From NCBI GenBank assembly GCA_038093515.1, contig JBBPSI010000236.1:1-36082 (forward strand): 36,082 nucleotides of DNA, in the 5' to 3' direction. Each line of letters begins with the position of its first letter. Within the stretch, counting starts at the first letter, position 1. The translations under genes and the position numbers were made by a program. Under the pieces are notes generated by a model, which was not told the origin of the DNA, did not search any database, and worked only from the letters and a program-made list of their open reading frames with translations. Source of the stretch: Butyriboletus loyo. Its lineage: Eukaryota > Basidiomycota > Agaricomycetes > Boletales > Boletaceae. Of the stretch, positions 1-8,921 are shown one piece after another.

Positions 1-1
1 A

Positions 2-1672
2 CAAGCCCGGTGGATGATGTACCTGCAGGATTACGACATCAAGTTCCACCATCTTCCTGAAACCGCTATGGGCCCCGCTGACGCCCTCTCTCGCCGAGAC
101 GAAGTTGATACCTCGGCCGACAATCAGGAAGTCGTCTTACTCCCTGATTCAGTATTCGTTAACGCGCTCGACACCGCGCTCGCAGAAAAGATGGTTGTGT
201 CTACCGAGAACGACCCGCTCGTACAGAAGGCCTTGTCAGCCATGTACGAAGCTTCCCCGATATTCCCTCGTTCAGCCCCCCACGATTGGCTGTTCGAAAA
301 CAACAAGTTATACTTCAAGGGTCGCCTCTACGTGCCAGAGGAGGCGCGACACCCCCTAGTAAAGGAACTCCATGAGGGCCCCGCCGGCGGCCATGGAGGA
401 ATATTCAGGACGCAGAACTTAGTCCAACGGGACTACTGGTGGCCCGGAATGGGCTCGTTTATCAGGAAATTCGTCACAGGTTGCGCTGTTTGCCAGGCAA
501 ACAAGGTTAATACACACCCGACAGTACCCGGGCTTACCCCACTATCCAGCACCGCCACACGGCCGTTTCAGCAAGTATCCGTTGATCTCATCACGGATCT
601 CCCGGAGTCTATGGGATTTGATTCGGTAATGGTCGTGGTAGACCATGGCCTTACGAAGGGGGTAATTTTCATACCTTGCAACAAGACGATCGACGCAGCA
701 GGCGTCGCACAACTTTTCTTCGACAAAGTCTTCACCAGATTCGGTCTGCACGACCGCTGCATCTCGGACCGCGGTCCACAATTCGCCTCAGCCTTCGCAC
801 GGGAATTAGCAAGGCTGCTAAAATACGACCTCGCCCTATCCTCAGCATACCACCCCCAGACGGACGGCGAGACAGAAAGGGTCAACCAGGAGCTGGAGAC
901 CTACCTCCGCATCTTTTGCGATGGACGCCCTGACAGATGGGCCAGCATACTCCCCATGGCGGAGTTTTCTCATAATTCGACCACTCACTCGGTGACTGGC
1001 AAGACGCCGTTCTCGCTTATGATCGGCTATGAACCACGCGCGTACCCGGCGTTAGGACGGACGTTCCTACCGGCATTGGAAGCAAGGCTCTCGGACTTAG
1101 CCGCAAGTCGCGAAGAAGCCTCGGAAGCACATGACAAGGCACGGCGCCTCATGAAAGAGCGGATCACGACAAAGTTTAAACCCTGGAAGGTTGGAGATAA
1201 AGTATGGCTAGAAGGCCGCAACCTCCGTCTCAGGTACCAGTCGCGCAAGCTTGCGCCAAAACGGGAAGGCCCCTTTGAGGTGGCCCAAGTAATATCCCCA
1301 GTCGCCTTTCGCCTGCGACTCCCGCCTACCTGGAAGATACACGACGTCTTCCACGCCTCTCTCCTGTCGTCTTACAGAGAGACCCCAGAGCACGGCCCCA
1401 ACTACACGAACCCGCCCCCAGACACCATAGAAGGCGAAGAGGAGTACGAAGTTGAAAAGATCCTCTCGCATAGAGGCACCAGAAATCGGAGACAGTACTT
1501 AGTCTCCTGGAAAGGCTACTCCACCGCCGAAAACACCTGGGAACCAGAAGGGAATTTAGACAATTCCATGCCGTTGCTGCGAGCATACAAGGCTCGCCAC
1601 CAGAAAGACTTCCCCGCGTCCACCTGCTCCCTCATCATCGCCGCCGCCACTTCCGCCGCCGCCGCCGTCTAG
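2..1672 (+). CDS. pol: Pol C-terminal part: RNase H end, integrase, chromodomain
   Basis: The frame is open from the window edge to TAG at 1670-1672 (about 556 codons visible). Counting from the ATG at 14, the RNase H tail ends near DALSRRDE (residues 23-30). The integrase zinc finger has H120, H127, C157 and C160, and the catalytic triad is D191, D252 and E288 with the usual 35-residue gap. A GPF-type module (REGPFEVAQV) follows, then a chromodomain around nt 1440-1590 with the VSWKGY and NTWEPEGN motifs. The integrase inserts the cDNA, and the chromodomain of this family class is known to bind modified histones. The C-terminus ends in a short Ser/Ala-rich tail instead of the DFPSPSSQ-type end of the LTR-B elements. 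No stop or frameshift is visible, so this is a young copy. The N-terminal part is outside the window. Confidence 0.95.
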   Translation, partial: QARWMMYLQDYDIKFHHLPETAMGPADALSRRDEVDTSADNQEVVLLPDSVFVNALDTALAEKMVVSTENDPLVQKALSAMYEASPIFPRSAPHDWLFENNKLYFKGRLYVPEEARHPLVKELHEGPAGGHGGIFRTQNLVQRDYWWPGMGSFIRKFVTGCAVCQANKVNTHPTVPGLTPLSSTATRPFQQVSVDLITDLPESMGFDSVMVVVDHGLTKGVIFIPCNKTIDAAGVAQLFFDKVFTRFGLHDRCISDRGPQFASAFARELARLLKYDLALSSAYHPQTDGETERVNQELETYLRIFCDGRPDRWASILPMAEFSHNSTTHSVTGKTPFSLMIGYEPRAYPALGRTFLPALEARLSDLAASREEASEAHDKARRLMKERITTKFKPWKVGDKVWLEGRNLRLRYQSRKLAPKREGPFEVAQVISPVAFRLRLPPTWKIHDVFHASLLSSYRETPEHGPNYTNPPPDTIEGEEEYEVEKILSHRGTRNRRQYLVSWKGYSTAENTWEPEGNLDNSMPLLRAYKARHQKDFPASTCSLIIAAATSAAAAV

Positions 1673-1705
1673 AGTTTGATCGAACCAGGAGTTTCGATCT
1701 TGTAC

Positions 1706-1714
1706 GGGGGGTAA
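1706..1714 (+). other. Polypurine tract of RT-1
   Basis: GGGGGGTAA lies directly against the LTR start (TGTTAC at 1715). This is the position of the plus-strand primer in LTR retrotransposons. The same G-run plus TAA precedes the 3' LTRs of the other elements. Confidence 0.8.
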
Positions 1715-2497
1715 TGTTACAGTTTTACCCCTAAGCGTACCCCGCCACTCGTTTTCCCACACATGCGTCCCCGCCGCCCCCCGATGCCGCCCATCGCCCG
1801 CTCCTTATGCCATCCACTTCCCCTGCTCCCTGCAGTCTCTGTGCCGTTGCACGAGATAGCCCCTGTCTTCTCGCCCCGTCGGGCCGGACCTTCAGCTGAG
1901 CTGTCGCGTCCCTCTTTCTTTGACCAATGACATTTCTTACATCACGTGACTAGCACGTGATTAGATTACGACGTGTCAGTACCTTCGCGTCGAGACCCGT
2001 ATCCAAGGGCTCCGCCGTTCGCGCACCCTTCGCCCTGTGGGGCCGGCCTCATGGACATCGTCACTTCACGTTCAGCACTTCTCATTCGCTGACGATGTCG
2101 CCACCTTACTCGGAGCTTCGCCCTCGTTACCGGCACTTTGCCGCTTTTTTCTACATGACTCGGACGGACTCATAGCCCCATCTTCGCTGCCACGCACAGC
2201 TCGGTCTGTGCACGATGGCCCTTAGTATATATACTCGCACTTAGACTAGTACGAGTTCTTTAGCTAATTCTACGCATCTACCAAGTGCATAGTAATCTAG
2301 CATTATACCCATCTCTTGCCGATAAAGCCGATAAGAGCCTGCTCGATCTCGTCTGGTCGCCACCACACAAGATCTCGCCGACACTTGCTTTGCAAGACAC
2401 CCGATAGCGTCGTTCACGCGAGTCGGCACTTTCCTTATTAGGCTCGAGCCCCTAGTCAAGTGCTCGCTGCTAGTTATTGTGCGCTATCAGCGTAACA
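1715..2497 (+). repeat. LTR-A, 3' LTR of RT-1
   Basis: It begins TGTTACAGTTTTACCCC and ends GCTATCAGCGTAACA. It contains paired CACGTGA motifs near 1945-1962, the GGTCTGTG box at 2203 and TATATATA at 2226. Related copies lie at 9965-10787 (-), 17099-17919 (+), 19852-20669 (+), 24585-25404 (+) and 27561-28380 (-). It follows a polypurine tract, which identifies it as a 3' LTR and not a solo insertion. Confidence 0.92.
2203..2233 (+). promoter_or_regulatory. LTR-A core promoter: GGTCTGTG box and TATA
   Basis: GGTCTGTGCAC starts at 2203 and TATATATA at 2226, a 23-bp spacing found in all LTR families of this window. By analogy with the LTR-B, -C and -D families, transcription should begin about 32-35 nt downstream, near 2258-2261, at TTTAGCTAATTC. 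Confidence 0.65.
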
Positions 2498-2591
2498 ATA
2501 GCGTCGTCTACGTGAGTCGGCCATCTTCCCGATTAGGCTCGAGCCCCTATTCAAGTGCTCGCTGCTAGTTGTTTCGCACTCCAGCGTAACA
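2498..2591 (+). repeat. LTR-A tail fragment (variant ending ACTCCAGCGTAACA)
   Basis: This is the last 94 bp of a second LTR-A subtype, with the GTTTCGCACTCCAGCGTAACA-type end also seen at 20669 and 25404. Its first part is absent because RT-1 interrupts it. The right neighbour begins GATTC inside an integrase gene. The simplest reading is an LTR-A insertion into RT-2 that RT-1 later entered. The missing part should lie left of the window. Confidence 0.8.
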
Positions 2592-3605
2592 GATTCAGTC
2601 ATGGTCGTGGTAGACCATGGGCTTACGAAGGGGGTAATTTATTCCCCTTGCAACAAAGATATCGACGTGGCAGGAGTTGCCCAGTTATTTTTCAAAACCG
2701 TCTTCCTCCGCTTCGGCCTACATTCCCAATGCATCTCTGACCGAGGTCCTCAGTTCGCATCTGCCTTCGCTAGGGAACTTGCGAGACTCCTAGACTACGA
2801 CCTCGCCCTCTCCTCTGCCTATCACCCCCAGACTGACGGTGAAACCGAACGAGTCAACCAGGAGTTGGAGACTTACCTACGGATCTTCTGCGATGGTCAC
2901 CCTGAATGATGGGCCGAATTACTCCCCATGGCCGAGTTTTCCCACAATTCCATGACCCATTCGTCAACCAATGTGACCCCCTTCTCCCTGATGGTCGGCT
3001 ATGAGCCAAGGTCTTATCCTCCAATCGGAAAGACTTTCCTCCCCGCCCTCGAGTCCAGACTCTCGGAACTCACGGGAGCCCAAACGGAAGCACTGGAAGC
3101 CCACGAGAAGGCACGACGATTGATGAAAGAGCGGATCTCATCCAAGTTCCGCCCATGGAAGACAGGGGATAAGGTTTGGCTCGAAGGGCGCAACCTTCGA
3201 CTCAGGTACCCGTCCAAGAAGCTCGCCCCAAGACGGGAAGGACCGTTCGAGATCGCACAGGTTGTCTCCCCTGTGGCGTACAGGCTCCGATTGCCGCCAA
3301 CCTGGAAGATCCATGACGTCTTCCATGCGTCATTGCTGACCCCTTATCGTGAAACGGCGGAACATGGCCCGAATTTCACAAACCCTCCGCCGGAAGAAAT
3401 AGATGGAGATGAAGAGTACGAGATCGATCGGATCTTGTCCCATCGTGGTTCGAAGGGACGCCGTCAATTCCTGGTATCCTGGAAAGGGTACTCCGCAGCA
3501 GAGAATACCTGGGAACCAAACGGGAACCTGGTCCATGCGCAGGCCTTGCTCAAGGCTTATAAGCTGCGCCACCCCAAGGATTTTCCCTCCCCATCTTCGC
3601 AGTAA
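2592..3605 (+). pseudogene. pol: Pol fragment: integrase core and chromodomain, one nonsense codon
   Basis: The fragment starts inside the integrase core at [10 protein letters not shown], just after the first catalytic Asp, and keeps one frame to TAA at 3603-3605. The second Asp (CISDRGPQF) and the Glu ([10 protein letters not shown]) are present, followed by the GPF module and a chromodomain with WKGYSAAENTWEP. The only stop is TGA at 2907-2909, where RT-8 has CGA (Arg, HPERWAEL), so it is a CpG transition. Truncation at the left comes from the LTR-A insertion. Confidence 0.92.
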
Positions 3606-3614
3606 AACTCGAAA

Positions 3615-4851
3615 ATGGCCATTCCTCCCGTTGAAAACAACACCTCTTCCGCCTCAACCCCCTGTTCGTTCTTCCCACCTTCCAGTGTCATCCCACCGCG
3701 TGCTCTACGCCGCCATCTTGGAAAATCCTGTCGCCACCTACGCTTTGGAGCAGCGTATGGACTTCACCGGAGATTACGTCCTCCGCACCCTCGCTTCCCT
3801 CTACCGCTCCTACGCCCTCGCCCGTACCGTCCATACCCGTCTGTGCCCAGACAACCAACCGCCCATCTATGCCGCCGCCCTTGAGTCCTCCTTGATGGAG
3901 GCTAGGGGCTACACTCTTGACATCCTCCACGCCGAAGGTTTCAGCTATGTGGTTGACCAACTGCTGCCAGGTATTTTGGCTCCAGTCCTCCGCCCCATCC
4001 TCATCGCGCTTGCTCCTAGGGAGCGACAATTCTATCTCCACTCCGCCGACCGCATCGGCTACCTCCGCCCCATGGCTCGCGGCCCCAATCCAATGCCTCG
4101 TCCTCCCCCGGCAAGATCTCCTTCGCCACTACCTGTACCAGCACCATCCACCCGGGAGTCTCCCGCAACCACGCTGGTAGCAGATTCGTCTCGTGAGACA
4201 ACAGGGGAGTCCTTGGAGTCCTTTCGGACCGACGTCGATGAGCCCCAGGTCGCTCGTCGACACTCCCCCCTACCGCCTCGTACAGTGCGTCGCCAACCTC
4301 GCCAGGCGTTACTCCAGGCCGGAGCAATCCCTGGGTCAGTCACCCTCACCGCCGCAGGACGAAGAATTGCCAACAGAGCCGTCCGCTCCGTCACCCCCCA
4401 ACCGTCTACTCGACGTGGCACTCCCGCCATCCAGCTCATCCCTCGTGTCACCTCCCCCACCGCCGCAGCTGGTGGCTCTAATGACTCTTCGTACGGACCC
4501 CCGCCTCCCTATCTCCCCGGTCGGGGCACTCGTGATTCCCCTATCGTCATCGACGACCGATCCCCTGGTCCCAGCCCAGGCCCTGCTCGACCTCGCCTCG
4601 TCCGCCCGCAACTCTGCTTCGAGTGCGGGACCGTCGGCCACTTCCGCAGGGAATGCCCCAACTATACCTGCCCGTTCTGCCACCGGATCGCCCCTGGTCA
4701 TATACAGGAGTTTTGTCCAGAGCGTGTCTGCGGTTTATGCGGTGCCATTGGCCACATCGTCGCCAACTGCACGTTCCGGGACGATGCATGGGTGGAGTTG
4801 CCTGCCGACGATCCTTACAACTATGACTTCAACGAGGGAGCATCTCAATGA
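3615..4851 (+). pseudogene. ORF3 zinc-knuckle protein gene, broken by a ~35-bp deletion
   Basis: The ATG at 3615 lies 9 nt after the pol stop. The first codons (MAIPPVENN) match the ORF3 start of RT-8, then about 35 bp present in RT-8 (within 30734-30790) are missing and the frame shifts. From there the other frame is open to TGA at 4849-4851 and carries the helical region, a long Pro/Ser/Arg-rich linker and three zinc knuckles: CFECGTVGHFRREC, CPFCHRIAPGHIQEFC and CGLCGAIGHIVANC. The length difference from RT-8 (1237 against 1272 nt) fits one 35-bp loss. The function is unknown; the knuckles imply nucleic-acid binding. Confidence 0.88.
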
Positions 4852-4889
4852 AGGGAGTTTTCAAGTTGTGGAGTCGGAGTCTCCACCAT

Positions 4890-4902
4890 GGGAAGGGGGT
4901 AA
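4890..4902 (+). other. Polypurine tract of RT-2
   Basis: GGGAAGGGGGTAA is directly upstream of the LTR-B start at 4903. An identical tract precedes the LTRs of RT-5 and RT-8. Confidence 0.8.
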
Positions 4903-5329
4903 TGTTACGGTAGTGGTATACTTTTTCCATCCACTACCTCTCGGACTACTTCACTCGCCTAGTCTTTTACTAGTGCCCTTTGAGCGGTACGAACCGCTCT
5001 AGCTTAGTCATCCTTTCTCGCGCACGGACACACTTTCCTTCATACTCCAGAACTCTCTGGAATATTCCTTCCTCATTTGTAACTTCCTTCTCGCGTCTCG
5101 ATTAGGAACACGGTCTGTGTGCAGACCCCAGTAGTATAAAGACCTGGTCTTTACACCTTGTACATTATCTAGTTCTACGCAGTCACCTGCTAGCAATTAG
5201 CTCTCATCCAGACTCTTAGTGTGCGCACTAAGACATAGTCTGAGACCCAGTCTGAGAATCATCTCCCGAGTCCTGAGGCCACTCCAGAGTGCCTCCTCAC
5301 TGTTCTAGTTGTTAGCGCCCAGCGTAACA
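4903..5329 (+). repeat. LTR-B, 3' LTR of RT-2
   Basis: A 427-bp repeat running from TGTTACGGTAGTGG to GCGCCCAGCGTAACA. GGTCTGTGTGCAGACC is at 5112-5127 and TATAAA at 5135. ATCTAGTTCT (5167-5176) is the inferred RNA start used for self-priming. Other copies are at 18770-19197, 19302-19729, 23784-24209 (-) and 29056-29482 (-). Confidence 0.93.
5112..5176 (+). promoter_or_regulatory. LTR-B promoter: GGTCTGTG box, TATA, inferred RNA start
   Basis: The box starts 23 bp before TATAAA (5135). ATCTAGTTCT begins 32 bp after the TATA start and is the reverse complement of the LTR-B primer-binding site seen in RT-6 (23772-23781). This supports 5167 as the RNA 5' end in a Tf1-like self-priming scheme. 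Confidence 0.7.
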
Positions 5330-5855
5330 AGGAACAGGGACAGGCGGAGGAGATCCTGCTGTGGCAGGGTGAGCAGGGGGATTGGGGTCACAAGTGGTAG
5401 GGGAGAGAAACCCAATATGGTTGGAGGACTGAAAATAAGATTCTTGCTCACTAGGAGTGAGAGCAACAAGGATGGGTTGGAGGATAGGAGTGAGAATGCC
5501 AGGGAGGAGCTGGTCAACAACACAACTGAACCCTTTGGCATGAAGGATGTCCAGGGTGTAGCTCCTGGCCTTCATCAAGGAGGTCTCCAAGGCAGCAGCA
5601 TAGACGGGGGTTGATTATCAGGGCACAGGTGGGTGTGAACTGTTTGAGCAAGGGGGTACAAACATATAATGAGGCGAGGGTGTGAAGGACATAGTCCCTG
5701 GTGAAGTCCATCCTCTGCTCTAGAGCATAGGTTGTGATGGGGTTTTCCTGTATGGTAGCATAAAGGACACAGCAAGAGGAGACAGGAAGGCAAGAAGAAC
5801 AAACTGGGAGTTGAATGGGAAGGGGGGCATTGTTTTCAGTGGGTGGGATAGCCAT
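5330..5855 (-). pseudogene. ORF3 N-terminal half, decayed
   Basis: An ATG at 5855 (MAIPPTENN) lies 6 nt after the aligned pol stop (TAA at 5864-5862). The text follows the helical region of the RT-8 ORF3 (ALEQRMDFTRDYVL, then METSLMKARSYTLDILH) but in two frames, so at least one indel has occurred. It is cut at 5330 before the zinc knuckles by RT-2. The rest should lie left of the RT-2 5' LTR, outside the window. Confidence 0.82.
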
Positions 5856-5861
5856 TGTGAT

Positions 5862-8385
5862 TTACTGTAAGGATGGGGAAGGGAGCTCTTTGGGGTGGCA
5901 CAACTTATAGGCTCGAAGTAAGGTTTGCACATGGACCAAGTTCCCAGTTGGCTCCCAAGTATTTTCCACAGAGGAGTATCCCTTTCAGGAAACCAGATAT
6001 TGCCATTGTCCAAGGGATTTGCAATGGGATAAGATCTTATCAATTTCATATTCCTCACTTCTGTCTATTTCTTCCAGATGAAATTCAGACCATGCTCCAC
6101 CATTTCACAATAAGGGGTTGGGAGGGATGTGTGGAAGACATCATGGATCTTCCAGGTCAGAGGTAGTTGGAGCCTGTATGCCACAGGGAAGATTACCTGA
6201 GTGATTTCAAATGGTCCTTCCTGTCTGGGGGCAAGCTTCTTTGATGGGTACCTGTGTTATAATCATATCTCTTATAACAAAACTTTGCATTCAGACTTCA
6301 TCATATTTCTCTTTCAAAGGTCATGTGACTCTGTGCACGTGATCGTGGGATTATACATGTGACCACAGGCTGACTAAGCATATGATGTCATGGTCCAGAC
6401 TGGCCCAGACTCTATGACATCATGCCTCATGTATTTAATCTCCATTTGCTTCTCTTCTTTTTGATCACCATCGACTTCTATTTAATCTCCGTTGACCCTG
6501 ACTTCTTCTTGTATGTACATGTATAGTAATAAGTCTCACGCACTGCTTGGTCTGTGCGCATTTCCCTGTAATATATAAAGGCTTGTGGTTTGGGCTAGGA
6601 TTCCCTAGCTTTAACCACTTGTCTTATTCACTGGCAACAGTTGAGAGATTAAGGTCTGAGCTATTCCTCATTACCATCGCCAGCTATTGTGTATAGCTGC
6701 AACAGTTGCAAACCCCGTATGCCTAATAACTTCGTTGTCATAACAACCTGAGTTTAAGGTTATGCCCTTCAAGCCAAACCTTGTTTCCCACTTTCCAGGG
6801 GCGGAACTTGGATGAGATCTGTTCCTTCATTAAACACTGTGCCTTGACATGAGCTTCTAAAGCCTCTATTTGGGCTCCTGTCAGTTCTGACAGTCATGAC
6901 TCGAGAGTGGGAAGGAAAGTCTTTCCAATTGGAGGATAAGACCACAGTTCATATCCAATCATCAGAGAAAATGGGGACTTGTTCATGGTAGAATGGGGCA
7001 TGGAGTTGTGGGAAAACTCAGCCATGGGGAGGAGTTCAGCCCAATGTTCTGGGTGTCCATCACAGAAGATCCTAAGGTAGGTTTCCAGCTCTTGATTGAC
7101 CTGTTCAGTCTCTCTGTCAGTCTGGGGGTGATAGGTGGAGGAGAGGGCGAGGTCATAATCGAGAAGTCAAGCAAGTTCCCTAGCAAAGGCAGAGGCAAAT
7201 TGAGGACCCCAATCAGAGATGCAGCAAGAGTGGAGGCCGAATCTGAGAAAAACAGTTTGAAAGAACAACTTGGTGACTCCTGCCATGTCGATGTCTTTAT
7301 GGCAAGGGAAATAAATTACCCCCTTCATAAGCCCATGGTCTACCATGACCATGACTAAATCATAACCACTGGACAGAGGTAGTCCCGTGATTAAATCTAC
7401 AGAGACCTGCTCAAAGGGGCAGGTAGTCATACTGGCCAGCAGGGTGAGGGGTGAAACCATAGGATGGGTGTTCACTTTGTTTGCTTGGAAAATGGCACAG
7501 CCTGAGATGAATCGTCAAATGAGGGAGAAAATACATGGCTACCAATAATTGTGCTGTACTAGATTCTGGGTGTGGAAGATACCATTGTGACCACCTGCAG
7601 TGCTCTTGTGCAGGGATCATATGAGGTTGGTGCAGGCTGCTTCAGGAATGTACCACTTCTTTTGGAAGTACAATTTCTGACCATCAAAGTCCCAGTCATT
7701 AGCATTCATCTTGGGAAACAGGGGCAAATCCTCATAGAGAGCCTGCATACATTGTTTGATCAGAGGGTCATCAAGGGTGGAGGTGGTGATCTTCTCAGTG
7801 AGAGTGAGATCGAGTTTGCAAGTGAATAGGACTTCAGGGAGGAGTGTGACCTCCTGGTTGTCAGCCAAAGTGTCTACTTCATCCTGCCAGGACAGGGCAT
7901 CCACAGGGCCCATGTGGGTGCCAGGAATGTGATAGAAGAGAAGGTCGAAGTCCCATAGGAACATCAGCCAGTGCACTTGCTGACAGGACAGTTTATTGGA
8001 TTGGTGAAAGTAGGTGAGATTCTTGTGGTCAGTTAGAATCTCTACCTGGTGCCCAGTTCCTCACAGATAATGATGCCATTCTTCCAGGGTGTGAATGACC
8101 GCCAGGAGTTCCCAGTCATATATGTCATAATTGTGCTCAGCAGGAGAGTGTGTCTTTGAGAGGTAAGCACAAGGATGGAGGTTGCCATTGCCATCCTTCT
8201 GCATGAGTACTGCTCCAGTAGCAGTGAGGGAGGCATCTGTCATAACAGCAAATGGTTTAGTGACATCTGGCATGGAGAGAACAGGTTGGTGAAGAAAGGA
8301 CTGCTTTATTTACTGGAAGGCATGCTTGCAGGATGGCATCCATGCCCATGGCACACCTTTCTTGGTGAGGTCATGAAGAGGTTTC
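5862..8385 (-). pseudogene. pol: Pol remnant: RNase H, integrase, chromodomain
   Basis: Recognisable blocks on the minus strand are RNase H ([20 protein letters not shown] near 8270-8200), the linker with VDALSWQDEVDT (near 7895), the integrase core (SVDLITGLP and [13 protein letters not shown], 7400-7170), KTWLEG-like text on both sides of the LTR-C, and the chromodomain (RSYPIANP and SQLGTW-type text, 6060-5870). The frame is broken many times, largely where RT-8 has CGA or CGG codons. A catalytic neighbour is altered too (DRGPQ is DWGPQ). It is non-functional. Confidence 0.88.
6255..6745 (+). repeat. Solo LTR-C with 5-bp target duplication
   Basis: TGTTATAATC...TCATAACA, 491 bp, flanked by ACCTG at 6250-6254 and 6746-6750, inside the RT-3 pol remnant. 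The box starts at 6549 and TATATAAA at 6572 (23 bp). The two CRE palindromes seen in the 26240 copy are here TGATGTCA and TGACATCA, each one CpG transition away. Confidence 0.95.
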
Positions 8386-8886
8386 TGTTACACTGGGACT
8401 GGGTAAGTACAAGTGTAGACTTGGATATAGTTCTGGAGCTCAAGAAGTCTTCTAGACGTTCAAGTCTAACCTTCGAGATGAAGGATTTATCCGGTGTTCG
8501 AGTTGAAGGAAGACGACTCGCTACTAGAGACGAGAGGACAAGGATATCAATGATGATTCCAAGTAGATCTAGCTTAGGGTACAACGTAGCTAGATCTCAT
8601 CGTATTTATACTATAGGGGAACGCGCACAGACCAAGGATGAAAGAGGAAAGAGGGCTATCGTACGATATGGAGGAGAATTGCCATTGGGCGAAGGGAAGT
8701 CGTACGATAGAAGGTTATGGAATATTCCATAGGAGTACCTTAAAGGGGAACGATAGATCGAGGGTTGGATCTCGCTATCTAAGAAGCAAAAGAGGAATAT
8801 TCCGAGTTGTGTTGGCTAAAAGGATAAGCTATCGTGAGATATGCTTAAGTAAAAACAAAAGGAAAAAGAAAGAATGAATCGTAACA
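8386..8886 (-). repeat. LTR-D, 3' LTR of RT-4
   Basis: 501 bp, next to the polypurine tract at 8887. It differs from the 5' copy at about eleven positions, about ten of which fit CpG transitions. The GGTCTGTG box starts at 8633 and TATAAATA at 8610 on the minus strand. Confidence 0.93.
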
Positions 8887-8899
8887 TTACCCCCCCTTT
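8887..8899 (-). other. Polypurine tract of RT-4
   Basis: On the minus strand AAAGGGGGGGTAA abuts the LTR-D 3' LTR. This fixes the orientation of the element. Confidence 0.8.
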
Positions 8900-8921
8900 A
8901 CATTGGAAGTCACTGTACTTC

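Larger units (their letters stand above)
1..2497 (+). mobile_element. RT-1: Ty3/gypsy chromodomain element, 3' half (LTR-A family)
   Basis: The window opens inside the RNase H end of pol and runs through integrase and chromodomain to a polypurine tract and a 3' LTR of the LTR-A family. The 5' LTR, gag, protease and RT must lie to the left. Only about 40 nt separate the pol stop from the LTR, so this element has no third ORF, unlike the LTR-B and LTR-D elements here. The 3' LTR is followed directly by the tail of another LTR-A copy (2498-2591), so RT-1 seems to have inserted into an older LTR. The predicted target duplication at its left end (ATAGC) cannot be seen. Confidence 0.9.
2592..5329 (+). 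mobile_element. RT-2: LTR-B family element, 3' part
   Basis: Order: integrase core, chromodomain, ORF3, polypurine tract, 3' LTR-B. It is cut at 2592 by the LTR-A insertion, so its 5' part is expected to the left of the window. Its 3' LTR abuts an opposite-strand ORF3 remnant at 5330 (RT-3), so RT-2 probably inserted into RT-3. Pol and ORF3 are very close to RT-8, but each carries a disabling change. Confidence 0.88.
5330..8385 (-). mobile_element. RT-3: decayed LTR-B-family element body
   Basis: Read on the minus strand it runs from RNase H (8385) through integrase and chromodomain to the first half of ORF3 (5330). It is the most diverged copy: many stops and frame changes, and CpG is nearly absent where RT-8 has it. 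It is interrupted by a solo LTR-C at 6255-6745. Both ends are cut by other elements: RT-2 on the ORF3 side and RT-4 on the RNase H side. Confidence 0.88.

Noticed and set aside
1957..2175. Frames beginning MIRLRRVSTFASRPVSK in several LTR-A copies
   Set aside because: Also internal to LTR-A, on the other strand; conservation is explained by the LTR sequence.
2241..2459. A 72-codon antisense frame (MTRGSSLIRKVPTRV...) repeated at 2241, 10003 and 17663
   Set aside because: It lies wholly inside LTR-A and is alike in each copy only because the LTR is repeated; no domain, and other LTR-A subtypes break it.
4193..5002. Long overlapping plus-strand frames in other phases of ORF3 (for example 4193-5002) and antisense frames at 29684-30326
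   Set aside because: They are shadows of the Arg/Pro-rich GC-rich linker of ORF3; the zinc knuckles and conservation lie in the assigned frame.
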